From: CAVSQX01 sp963730225
Lineage (GTDB): Bacteria > Planctomycetota > Phycisphaerae > Tepidisphaerales > Tepidisphaeraceae
Direction: 5' to 3'
DNA length: 64,000 nt
Assembly: GCA_963730225.1 (NCBI GenBank)
Contig: CAVSQX010000001.1
Span: 868,001 to 932,000 of the forward strand
In this document: positions 42,629 to 50,261 of the stretch, piece by piece
Position numbering within the stretch: position 1 is the stretch's first letter
How the letters are laid out: every line of letters starts with the position of its first letter
Notes under the pieces: generated by a model
The model's database searches: none
What the model saw: the letters and a program-made list of their open reading frames with translations, nothing else
What the model was told of the DNA's origin: nothing
Made by a program: the position numbers and the translations under genes

Positions 42629-45217
42629 CTACTGGGCCGACGGCTGGGTCGCGCTGGCCGGAATCCAGTTGGGCCAATTCGGATCCTGCTTCATCAGGGC
42701 CAGGATCAAATCGCTCCACCCATACTCAAGAAACCCGAATACGCCCGTATCAACAGCAGCCTGGAAATGCTCCTTTGCCGTGGCCCGGTCGCCGTCGGTG
42801 AGGCACTTCATTCCGATCTGAAAGTTGGCCTCGCATAGATCCCACTGGGACCTGCCCGCCCGATCCAGCAACTGCTTGGCGCCGATTTCTCCGCAATCGA
42901 AGGCCAGAACCCGATAGTACCACCCGCCGCGCCAAGGCCAATGCGGGTTTCGCTGGCGAATGGAACGCTCGACTTCATCCGCCTGGCTCTTGCTTCCCAG
43001 CAGCCGCAGGAATACTGGCGGATACAGATCGTCCAACCCGCCCGTCCCTCGGGCGGCCGCATCCTGGCACAAATCGCAGGCGGCCATCCTGTCCTGCGCC
43101 GCCAGAATGATCGCCGCAAAGCTCCACGACAACGAAGATTGGAAGCCGGCCGCGCGGGCCTTATTTGCCATGGCTATGGCTTCAGGCACCTGCCCGGCGC
43201 GCACCAATTCCACAGCCTCCCATCCCCATGCCTCGGGATCATTCAATCGCATCCGCTCTTCCGTCTCCGCTGCGAGCGCGGCTCCATCGCCTGAACGATA
43301 GAAGTAAATAGCCCGCGCCTGGTGGCACTGTACGGAGTTCTTATAACGCGGAGCACCCAGCTCCTCGGCGATCTTCGCTGCCGCAGCCATCATGAGTTTC
43401 TGTTGGTCCGGATGATGCGTCTTTTTGTAAACTTCGGCTGCCGTCAGGCGTGTAAACAGGCCCATGTTCAGAGTGTTGGGATCGCCGGGCAGGGCCGCTT
43501 CGGCGAAGGCGGCGTCAGCGAGCGCCAAATCCAGCTTATCCAGGTCCAGGGTGTCCTGCGCGACACTTGACTCAGCGTTTTCCCTTTGTTCCCGCACCAC
43601 GGCCGAGTCGCGTAGCCGCGCTGCTGCATTCAAGTCCTGCAACCCCTGCTCCGGATCGTTGCCCTCGCTCATGCCCTTAAAAAGGAAGTCGTCGACGGTC
43701 CGCGGCGGGTTCACTTCCAGCAAGTCCCACAGATCAACCATCTTTTGCCATTGGCCTTCGCCGTAATACACCTGGGCCAGCAGCGCAATCGGAGCAACGC
43801 TGTCCGGCATCAGCTTGCGGGCCTGCTCCAGTTGTTTTTCCGCCTCGGGGTAATCCTCGCGCCGCCACGCGAGCAGTCCGTAAAGTAGCCGGACGCGGCC
43901 CGGCGAGGCCCCCATTTGTTCGGCGTCGAAAATATCCTTGGTGGCCAGATCGCTGTCTCCACTCAATGCCGACGCGGTTGCCCGCTCCAATGCCTGCTCC
44001 CTCTGCTCATCGAGAAGCTGACGATGCTCGGAATACATCCTGGCGCCAAAGAAACCGGCGAGAATGACCGTGATCGCCAATCCCGCCAGCGCCGCCGCCG
44101 TGGCACGACTTCTCTTGGCCCAGCGGACCAGCCGCCCCACCGGCCCCACCCGCCGGGCCGATATCGCAAACCGGCTCACATACGCGCGCAGGTCCTTGGC
44201 CATGTCCCCGGCGGTCTGGTAGCGCTTGTCCGGATCTTTCTCCATCGCCTTCAGACAGATGGTCTGCAAATCCTGAGGAACTTTGCGGTTCACCCGCCGC
44301 GGCGCGACAGGCTCCTTGTGAATGATCTGTGCCAGCACCTGATCGCGCCTCTGGCCGACAAAAGGAGGCTGTAGGGTGAGCAGTTCGTAAAGCGCCGCGC
44401 CGAGTGAATAAATGTCGGTCCGATGGTCCAGCGGAATCCGGCCGGCGGCAATCTGTTCGGGAGACATGTACGTCGGCGAGCCAACAAACTCACCCGAGAC
44501 GGTCATTCCCGGCTGCTCCAGCATCCGGGCCAGTCCGAAATCATTGATGTGCAGTCGGCCGTCCTGCGAGAGCAGCAGGTTGGAAGGCTTGATGTCCCGA
44601 TGGATCACGCCCTGTGCGTGCGCGTAGTCCAAGGCGTCAGCGACATCCCCGATCAGCTTGGCCACCTGGTCGAAATAGCCGCCGCCGCTTTGCAGGCTGG
44701 AAGATAAAGTCAACGATGAAGACGAATTGGCACTGCCGCCGCCGCCGGAATCGGTTGCCGGACCTTCATAGCCGATCGCTTGCACGGACCAGTCCGGAGC
44801 GCCAGGTGGCTCGGCGGTTGTGGCAAATGGGTCCGGCGCGGCGGTGGAAGATTCCGCCACCGCCGCGCCGCCGGGCGAATGGTTCTGCTCCTCCCGCATG
44901 CGGACGACCACCTGGTCCAGCCCGGGGCCGTCGATCAGCTCCATCGCGTAATAGTGGGTTCCGTCGCAATCTCCCGTCGAGTAGATGGGAACGATGTTGG
45001 TGTGATGCAGCCTGGCGGCGGCTTCGGCTTCCCGTTTGAAGCGGATGACGGCCTTGCTGGTCAGACCCAGCGATCCGGCCAGCACCTTCAGCGCGACCTT
45101 CCGGTTCAGCGAGACCTGCCTCGCCTCAAACACGACGCCCATGCCTCCGCGACCCAGTTCGCGGAGAACCTCAAAGTCGCCGAGATACTGACGGGGACCG
45201 GGAGTGACGTTACTCAT
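42629..45217 (-). CDS. Membrane-anchored Ser/Thr protein kinase with TPR-like tail
   Basis: An 862-residue Hanks-type kinase. The glycine loop is ELGRGGMGVVFEA (about 20-32), followed by VALKVL, catalytic HRDIKPSNLLLS, HINDFGLA, SPEQIAAGRI and DIYSLGAALYELL. An inserted Ser/Gly-rich stretch of about 60 residues between the N-lobe and the catalytic loop is unusual. A single membrane helix (AALAGLAITVILAGFFGARM) comes before about 470 residues of helical TPR-like repeats (YPEAEKQLEQARKLMPDSVA). This is a typical planctomycete architecture. It is bracketed by two cyclophilin gene fragments, suggesting that the kinase segment was inserted, or that a duplication here decayed. Targets are unknown. 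Confidence 0.92.
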   Translation of the reverse strand: MSNVTPGPRQYLGDFEVLRELGRGGMGVVFEARQVSLNRKVALKVLAGSLGLTSKAVIRFKREAEAAARLHHTNIVPIYSTGDCDGTHYYAMELIDGPGLDQVVVRMREEQNHSPGGAAVAESSTAAPDPFATTAEPPGAPDWSVQAIGYEGPATDSGGGGSANSSSSLTLSSSLQSGGGYFDQVAKLIGDVADALDYAHAQGVIHRDIKPSNLLLSQDGRLHINDFGLARMLEQPGMTVSGEFVGSPTYMSPEQIAAGRIPLDHRTDIYSLGAALYELLTLQPPFVGQRRDQVLAQIIHKEPVAPRRVNRKVPQDLQTICLKAMEKDPDKRYQTAGDMAKDLRAYVSRFAISARRVGPVGRLVRWAKRSRATAAALAGLAITVILAGFFGARMYSEHRQLLDEQREQALERATASALSGDSDLATKDIFDAEQMGASPGRVRLLYGLLAWRREDYPEAEKQLEQARKLMPDSVAPIALLAQVYYGEGQWQKMVDLWDLLEVNPPRTVDDFLFKGMSEGNDPEQGLQDLNAAARLRDSAVVREQRENAESSVAQDTLDLDKLDLALADAAFAEAALPGDPNTLNMGLFTRLTAAEVYKKTHHPDQQKLMMAAAAKIAEELGAPRYKNSVQCHQARAIYFYRSGDGAALAAETEERMRLNDPEAWGWEAVELVRAGQVPEAIAMANKARAAGFQSSLSWSFAAIILAAQDRMAACDLCQDAAARGTGGLDDLYPPVFLRLLGSKSQADEVERSIRQRNPHWPWRGGWYYRVLAFDCGEIGAKQLLDRAGRSQWDLCEANFQIGMKCLTDGDRATAKEHFQAAVDTGVFGFLEYGWSDLILALMKQDPNWPNWIPASATQPSAQ

Positions 45218-45314
45218 AAGTCATTCGTCAGACAGAAGGGAGCCGATCCGCGGTATCGATTCGCAACTCGCGAAACGTTAACAAGGTATACTCCCGTTGT
45301 GTAGAATTGGGAAA

Positions 45315-45464
45315 CTCAAAGGGGCCGACCAGCAATCCGGCCGCCCCGTCAATCCACCAGTCATTCGCAAAGCCGAAGTTTTTTCCGTCCAGACCCGAAA
45401 AAATCCGTACGCCGGAATTTTGTTCATACGCACACCGACGGCCACAACCCGGCCGGCCAAGCGA
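45315..45464 (+). pseudogene. Cyclophilin 3' fragment (right)
   Basis: Translates as GADQQSGRPVNPPVIRKAEV, then NPYAGILFIRTPTATTRPAK, closely matching the last 50 residues of the intact cyclophilin at 40853-41794. Its start overlaps the end of the left fragment by about nine residues (ADQxxGRPV), and the two together rebuild the C-terminal part of a second cyclophilin in the correct order and orientation. In the gap 45218-45644 I otherwise see only this fragment and a -10 element. Confidence 0.85.
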
Positions 45465-45614
45465 GCGGGGGATTGGCCATCGATTGCCTGCGCCGCACGC
45501 TAGTTCTCTCGGCCGCCAGCGCGTTCATCGGACCGAAGATACCCAACCCTTTTGAATGTTCCAAGAACGACAATCACGGCCCCAGACCACGGGTGCTTTT
45601 GACGCGTGTTCCGG

Positions 45615-45620
45615 TATAAT
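45615..45620 (+). promoter_or_regulatory. -10 element upstream of the GHKL ATPase gene
   Basis: A perfect TATAAT at 45615-45620, 25 bases before the ATG at 45645. No good -35 element lies at 16-18 bases. A TTGACG at 45599-45604 is too close (10-base spacer). Confidence 0.35.
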
Positions 45621-45644
45621 CGACATTTTCACCGACACGACCAA

Positions 45645-48059
45645 ATGGCCAGTTCACCAACCGTAATCGACGCGTTGCAACGCGCTATCGAGACGCCGAC
45701 GCTGGCGAACGCTCGCCAGCTAGAGACTGCCTTGCGGGAATCTGGGTGCCCATCGAAGCTGTTCGGTCGGATGAACCAGAAATCGTCGATCGACGCCGCT
45801 GCAGAGAGCGATCGCGGAGTCACAGAGCGCATCGCAAACGCATTTGATGCTTCGCTGACAACGGCCCGTCGACTAGCAGGAATCTCTCACAGTGATCCTA
45901 CACTCCGACCCCGCGCCGCCGCTCAACGTTTCTTGAATCCCGACACGAACAATTGCCTTTGGCAACCGCAAAGCACGAAGATCGATTTCGAGAAGCCGGC
46001 TGTCCAATTCTGGTCAGACAATAGCGTGGAGTCTGTCAGGTTTCGGAGGTACAAGTCGCCCGAGGGTCTTGTGACTGTTCTCGTGCAAGATACGGCGCTG
46101 GGCATTGCGCGGGACCGAATGGCTGACACCATTCTGAATCTAAACAGCGACGATAAACTCAAGCAATTCGAAGCTATCGGTCAATTCGGCCACGGCGGCA
46201 GCAGTGCGCTCGCGTTTTGTGAACTGTGTCTGATCGTTACGTCTCCCAGATTCAATGCTGGGCATGATTTCTTCTGGACGTTGATTTTCCCAGAGGCCGA
46301 AGAAGGGCCATCCAAACAATCAGTTGTGCGAAAATGGTTTTGTTCCGATGACGGATTGCCGCTTGCGGACGAGAAGGATGTCGTGTCGCGCTTGGCTTCT
46401 GCGTTTCCGGGCACGTCGATCTGGCATTTCGGGTACGTGCGGGGGTCTTGGCTCAAGACTGCGGCTGGAGCGCACCAGGATACGCCTGCGGCTCGTCTTG
46501 GACGATTGTTCTTCTCGTATCCGCTCCCGTGCGAGATTCGAGGCGAACTTGCTCGCGGCGATACTCCCAGCGGTTCACGCACCGTGAAAGGCGCGTACTA
46601 CCGTTTGCTCGAAGAGCGAACTGGTAAGAATCAAATCGTCGAATATCGAACCGGCGAAAAGTCAGAGACCTTGCGGGTCGAGAATGTTGATTACGGCCAA
46701 TTCAGCGTGTTCGGGTTTGTGCTGAACGATCGAAAACTTTTGCGCAACTACGTTGATAATCAGCATCCGGTGTTATTCACGCTGAATGGACAGAACCACG
46801 GCGAAATGACGGGTAAGTTGTTGAGCGACGCTAATTTCCCGGAAACGGCGAGCATTTCCATTGTAGAGATCAGGCTCGATGGGCTCGACGAGGAAGCCCT
46901 CAGCAACATTATCACCAACTCACGGGAGCAGCCGAAGAATTCGCCTTTCACTCGGGCACTTGTCGCGCGGGTCCGAGACATCTTGGCGGAGGACGAAGAG
47001 TGGCAGGCGATTGAACAGCGCCGCCAGGATGAAAAAGCCAAGCAGTCCAATGACGCGCTGAACCAAAAAATCACGCGCTTCCTCGCCACCATACTTTCCG
47101 ATGCTGCTGCCGATCCGAGCAGCGAGCCGGGTGGGAATGCGCCGGGCACGAAACCCTTGCATCGTACCCACAAGCCTCGGCCCGAAATCCGGGCTGCCGA
47201 TCCGCCGAAGATATTCGAGTTACTGCATTCAAGCCCAGTGTTTGTGCCTGAAGGGACGGCGAGAATAGTGAAATTCAAGAGCGACGCACGCCCTCCAAAA
47301 TACTCTTTTCATGGTGATAACCCGCGTTGCTTTGCCCGACTTGATGGTTCCGGAGACCGTCCGACACAAGTTTCTATTTCGGGCAAGGCGGACATCGACG
47401 GCCGTGGATATGGCTCAATCACACTATCCTGTGCAGAGTGGCCAAAAAATCCTATCATCGAGAATCAGCCGGTCGGGCAACTTGAGATCAAGTTACAAAC
47501 AACGGATGGTCGAACGCTTGTCTCTAGCGTGGAAGTCGGAGTCAGCCCCAAACCGGAAGAGCGCGAGCGTAAACGCCGCCAATCCGTGCGTCCCAAGATC
47601 ACTTTCTGCGCTCCGGATGGCGCGGACCGCGATTACCTGGCGTCGTTGTTTGTCGAGGACAAGATAGCCCCATTCAGCGCTTATCTGGAAAAGTATCGGG
47701 ACGCGCTGAAAATCGCCGAAAGCGAGTGCGCTTATTGGGGTGAATCCACCGATCGCGATGGAGAAAGTTGGCTTATCATCGAGGTGAACGCCGCGAATCC
47801 TCGATTAGTAGCAAAGATGAAGGGTTGCGCCACCGCTGAGGAACGAGTGGCACTCAAAGAGCGGATTGTCGAAGACATCGCGCTTGATTGCTACCAACAT
47901 ACATTTCGACTCGATGGATTGCCCAACATTGTGCATGAACTTGTCATCACCCAGCCGGGAGATGAAAACCGCGCCTCAGAAATCTGCCTCAACTTCGACA
48001 AGGCGATTCGCATGGCGATTTTGGCGGCAACCAAGTCCGAACTGTTGCCCCTGGCCTGA
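45645..48059 (+). CDS. GHKL-type (Hsp90/MutL-like) ATPase protein, unknown system
   Basis: About 804 residues from the ATG at 45645. A GTG at 45606 in the same frame lies before the -10 box and is rejected. The N-terminal domain has Bergerat-fold elements in order: the N box with E61, N65 and D68 in VTERIANAFDASLTTAR, the G1 region D149xxxG153 (VQDTALGIARD), and the glycine-rich lid GQFGHGGSSALAF (179-191). The following 600 residues are not recognised; a basic linker (KPLHRTHKPRPEIRA) separates a beta-rich middle (RIVKFKSDARPPKYSF) from a helical end. No membrane segment is seen. GC content is visibly lower than in flanking genes. It stands alone between antisense genes, so it would work as a single gene. 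A defence role is a guess. Confidence 0.75.
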   Translation: MASSPTVIDALQRAIETPTLANARQLETALRESGCPSKLFGRMNQKSSIDAAAESDRGVTERIANAFDASLTTARRLAGISHSDPTLRPRAAAQRFLNPDTNNCLWQPQSTKIDFEKPAVQFWSDNSVESVRFRRYKSPEGLVTVLVQDTALGIARDRMADTILNLNSDDKLKQFEAIGQFGHGGSSALAFCELCLIVTSPRFNAGHDFFWTLIFPEAEEGPSKQSVVRKWFCSDDGLPLADEKDVVSRLASAFPGTSIWHFGYVRGSWLKTAAGAHQDTPAARLGRLFFSYPLPCEIRGELARGDTPSGSRTVKGAYYRLLEERTGKNQIVEYRTGEKSETLRVENVDYGQFSVFGFVLNDRKLLRNYVDNQHPVLFTLNGQNHGEMTGKLLSDANFPETASISIVEIRLDGLDEEALSNIITNSREQPKNSPFTRALVARVRDILAEDEEWQAIEQRRQDEKAKQSNDALNQKITRFLATILSDAAADPSSEPGGNAPGTKPLHRTHKPRPEIRAADPPKIFELLHSSPVFVPEGTARIVKFKSDARPPKYSFHGDNPRCFARLDGSGDRPTQVSISGKADIDGRGYGSITLSCAEWPKNPIIENQPVGQLEIKLQTTDGRTLVSSVEVGVSPKPEERERKRRQSVRPKITFCAPDGADRDYLASLFVEDKIAPFSAYLEKYRDALKIAESECAYWGESTDRDGESWLIIEVNAANPRLVAKMKGCATAEERVALKERIVEDIALDCYQHTFRLDGLPNIVHELVITQPGDENRASEICLNFDKAIRMAILAATKSELLPLA

Positions 48060-48123
48060 CAAGCGCCAGCAGTAGATGCCGTGGATGAGCTTGCTCAACG
48101 CACAACCCCGCACCCCCCAGTAT

Positions 48124-48142
48124 GCGCATACCAGGTATGCGC
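48124..48142. repeat. Palindromic element after the GHKL gene
   Basis: GCGCATACC (48124-48132), one central base, GGTATGCGC (48134-48142): a perfect 19-base dyad. A third related half (GCGCGCATAC) follows directly. It lies 65 bases after the ATPase stop codon. It could be an operator or an RNA hairpin; there is no T run. Confidence 0.5.
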
Positions 48143-48178
48143 CGCGCGCATACATTTGTCCGCACATCCCAACCTGAG

Positions 48179-48228
48179 AAAAAAATCCCACCCGCAGGAA
48201 CAAGAAAACCGGCTGCCCCAAACGGGTG
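48179..48228 (-). terminator. Probable intrinsic terminator of argS
   Basis: On the minus strand CACCCG (48228-48223) pairs with CGGGTG (48194-48189), with an inner CTGC/GCAG pairing. This is followed by GGGA and seven T (A run at 48179-48185 on the plus strand), about 29 bases after the argS stop codon. The loop is long, so it is moderate evidence. Confidence 0.4.
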
Positions 48229-48256
48229 TAATCCGTAGCAACCCCATGCGGAAAAC

Positions 48257-49984
48257 TTACATCTGCTCGGGGTGTTCGATTCCCAGCAGATCCAATCCCA
48301 ACGCCATTGTCCTCGCCGTCGCTTCGCAGAGCACCAGTCGGCTGGCGCGCGTTTTCGCATCCGCCTGGAGAACCGGACAATTCTCGTAAAACACGCTGAA
48401 GCGCGTGGCCAGATCATAGAGATAGGTGCAAAGATGGTGCGGCTTGAGTTCGCGGCCAATCAGCTCGACGATTTCGCCCAGTCGCAGAATGTGCTTGGCC
48501 AGAGACAGCTCAAACGGCGTGTCCAGCGCAACCGGCGCCGCCAGATCCGCCGACGTCTGGGCCTTGCGGAAGATCGATCGGATGCGCGCGTACGCATATT
48601 GGAGATACGGCGCGGTGTTGCCGTCCAACGCCAGCATCTTTTCCCAGTCGAACAGATAATTGCCGATTGGATCGCGGGCCAGATCGTAGTATTTGATCCC
48701 GCCGATGCCGACCGCCTTGCCGATGGCGCGAAGCTGATCGTCCGACAGCGGCACCTGCCGCTCGGCGGCTTTTTGTGCGGCCAACTCATATCCGCGCCGC
48801 TCGGCTTCGTCCAAAACATCGTTGAGCTTCACGTTTTCGCCGGTCTTGGTTTTGAAGGGCTTGCCGTCGGGCCCGCAGATCATGCCGAACATGACGTGAT
48901 CGATCCGCACGTCCCTCGTCCACCCCGCCCGCGCGGCCGCATCCAGAAACTGCCGAAAATGCTGGGCCTGACGGGCATCGGTTACATAAACCACCCACTG
49001 CGCTGCCAGATCACGAATTCGGAAACGCAGGGCCGCCAGATCGGTGGTGGCGTATCCAAATCCGCCGCCGGTCTTTTGTACGATCAACGGCGCATCAAAA
49101 CCCTTCACCCACACGACCGTTGCCCCTTCGCTTTCCACCGCGACCGATTTTTTGCGCAGCTCCTTAACCGTGTCGGCCAACAGCGGGTTGTAGAACGACT
49201 CGCCCCGCTCGTGCTCCCGCCGAAGCACGACGTTCATGCGCTGATAAATCGCTTCAAAGTGCAGTCGGCTTTGCTCGATGATTTTCCGCCATAACGCCAA
49301 CTCCTCTTCGTTGCCGCTTTGCAGCCGAACCACCCTCTGGCGCGATTGCTCGGCGAATTTCGGATCTTCGTCGAAGCGTTTTTTTGCCGCCCGGTAAAAT
49401 TCCTCCAGATCGGTGAGTCCGCTGCGGCCGCCGTCGCCGACTTCGTTGAGATAGTTCAGCAGCATTCCAAACTGCGTGCCCCAATCGCCGATGTGGTTCT
49501 GACGAATCACCCGATGCCCCTGAAACTCGATTAGCCGCGAGATCGCGTCGCCGATATTGGTCGGGCGAAGGTGCCCGACGTGCATCTGTTTGGCCACGTT
49601 GGGCGCGGAATAATCGATGATAACTGTTTGCGGCTGCGCCTCGGGATCGATCCCCAATCGCCGCGCGGCGACCACTGCCGACAACCGAGCTGCCACCCAC
49701 GCCGGCGACAAACGAACGTTCACAAACCCCGGCCCGGCGATTTCCGCTTGCCCCATCGGCCCCAGATCGAGCTTGCCCACGATCTTTTCGGCAACTGCTC
49801 GCGGGTTTGGCTTCTCGCCGGGAGCCGTCGCCAGTTTTCTGGCCAGGCCCATAGCCATGTTCGCCTGGTAATCACCGAATTTCTCGTTCTGCGAAGCGCC
49901 CAATTGAGGATCGGCATCCAAATCCAGCGCCCGCTGGACCGCCGACCGGAAAAGCGCATCCAACTCGTGCAGAATCGTTGGCAT
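48257..49984 (-). CDS. argS: Arginyl-tRNA synthetase
   Basis: A 575-residue class I synthetase that charges tRNA-Arg. The start MPTILHELDALFRSAVQRAL and the additional N-terminal domain are followed by the nucleotide-binding signature SAPNVAKQMHVGHLRPTNIGD (HVGH in place of HIGH) and QNHIGDWGTQFGMLLNYL. The KMSKS motif is replaced, as in many ArgRS, with the region KPFKTKTGENVKLNDVLDEA. The C-terminal anticodon-binding domain includes TAPYLQYAYARIRSIFRKA and ends LDLLGIEHPEQM. It stands alone on the minus strand, downstream of nothing obvious, with a probable terminator after it. Confidence 0.95.
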   Translation of the reverse strand: MPTILHELDALFRSAVQRALDLDADPQLGASQNEKFGDYQANMAMGLARKLATAPGEKPNPRAVAEKIVGKLDLGPMGQAEIAGPGFVNVRLSPAWVAARLSAVVAARRLGIDPEAQPQTVIIDYSAPNVAKQMHVGHLRPTNIGDAISRLIEFQGHRVIRQNHIGDWGTQFGMLLNYLNEVGDGGRSGLTDLEEFYRAAKKRFDEDPKFAEQSRQRVVRLQSGNEEELALWRKIIEQSRLHFEAIYQRMNVVLRREHERGESFYNPLLADTVKELRKKSVAVESEGATVVWVKGFDAPLIVQKTGGGFGYATTDLAALRFRIRDLAAQWVVYVTDARQAQHFRQFLDAAARAGWTRDVRIDHVMFGMICGPDGKPFKTKTGENVKLNDVLDEAERRGYELAAQKAAERQVPLSDDQLRAIGKAVGIGGIKYYDLARDPIGNYLFDWEKMLALDGNTAPYLQYAYARIRSIFRKAQTSADLAAPVALDTPFELSLAKHILRLGEIVELIGRELKPHHLCTYLYDLATRFSVFYENCPVLQADAKTRASRLVLCEATARTMALGLDLLGIEHPEQM

Positions 49985-50133
49985 AACGATCGAATTCCTC
50001 GTTTCCAGCGGCCCGTCGCAACTTTACGGCCGCCCGGCCATGTTACCGGAGAGAAGTGACGGCCTCCATGCCTGGACGAACCTCGGCGGCATCACCATCG
50101 TTAAATTCTGTGAGGTTTGCCATGGAAACCCGT

Positions 50134-50162
50134 TTGACCGCACGCCGTGGTGGACGTATCGT
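50134..50162 (+). promoter_or_regulatory. Candidate promoter for the S41 protease gene
   Basis: TTGACC at 50134-50139, a 17-base spacer and TATCGT at 50157-50162. The -35 box is good and the -10 weak. It lies 100 bases before the ATG at 50262. Confidence 0.35.
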
Positions 50163-50261
50163 TCGGCATAGCGGGGTTTGCGGTTGAAAATGCATTCAGC
50201 GGACCACACTTAGCCGATGTTGAGTCTTGGCCGTCTCTTGCGACATGAGGTTGGCATCGTG

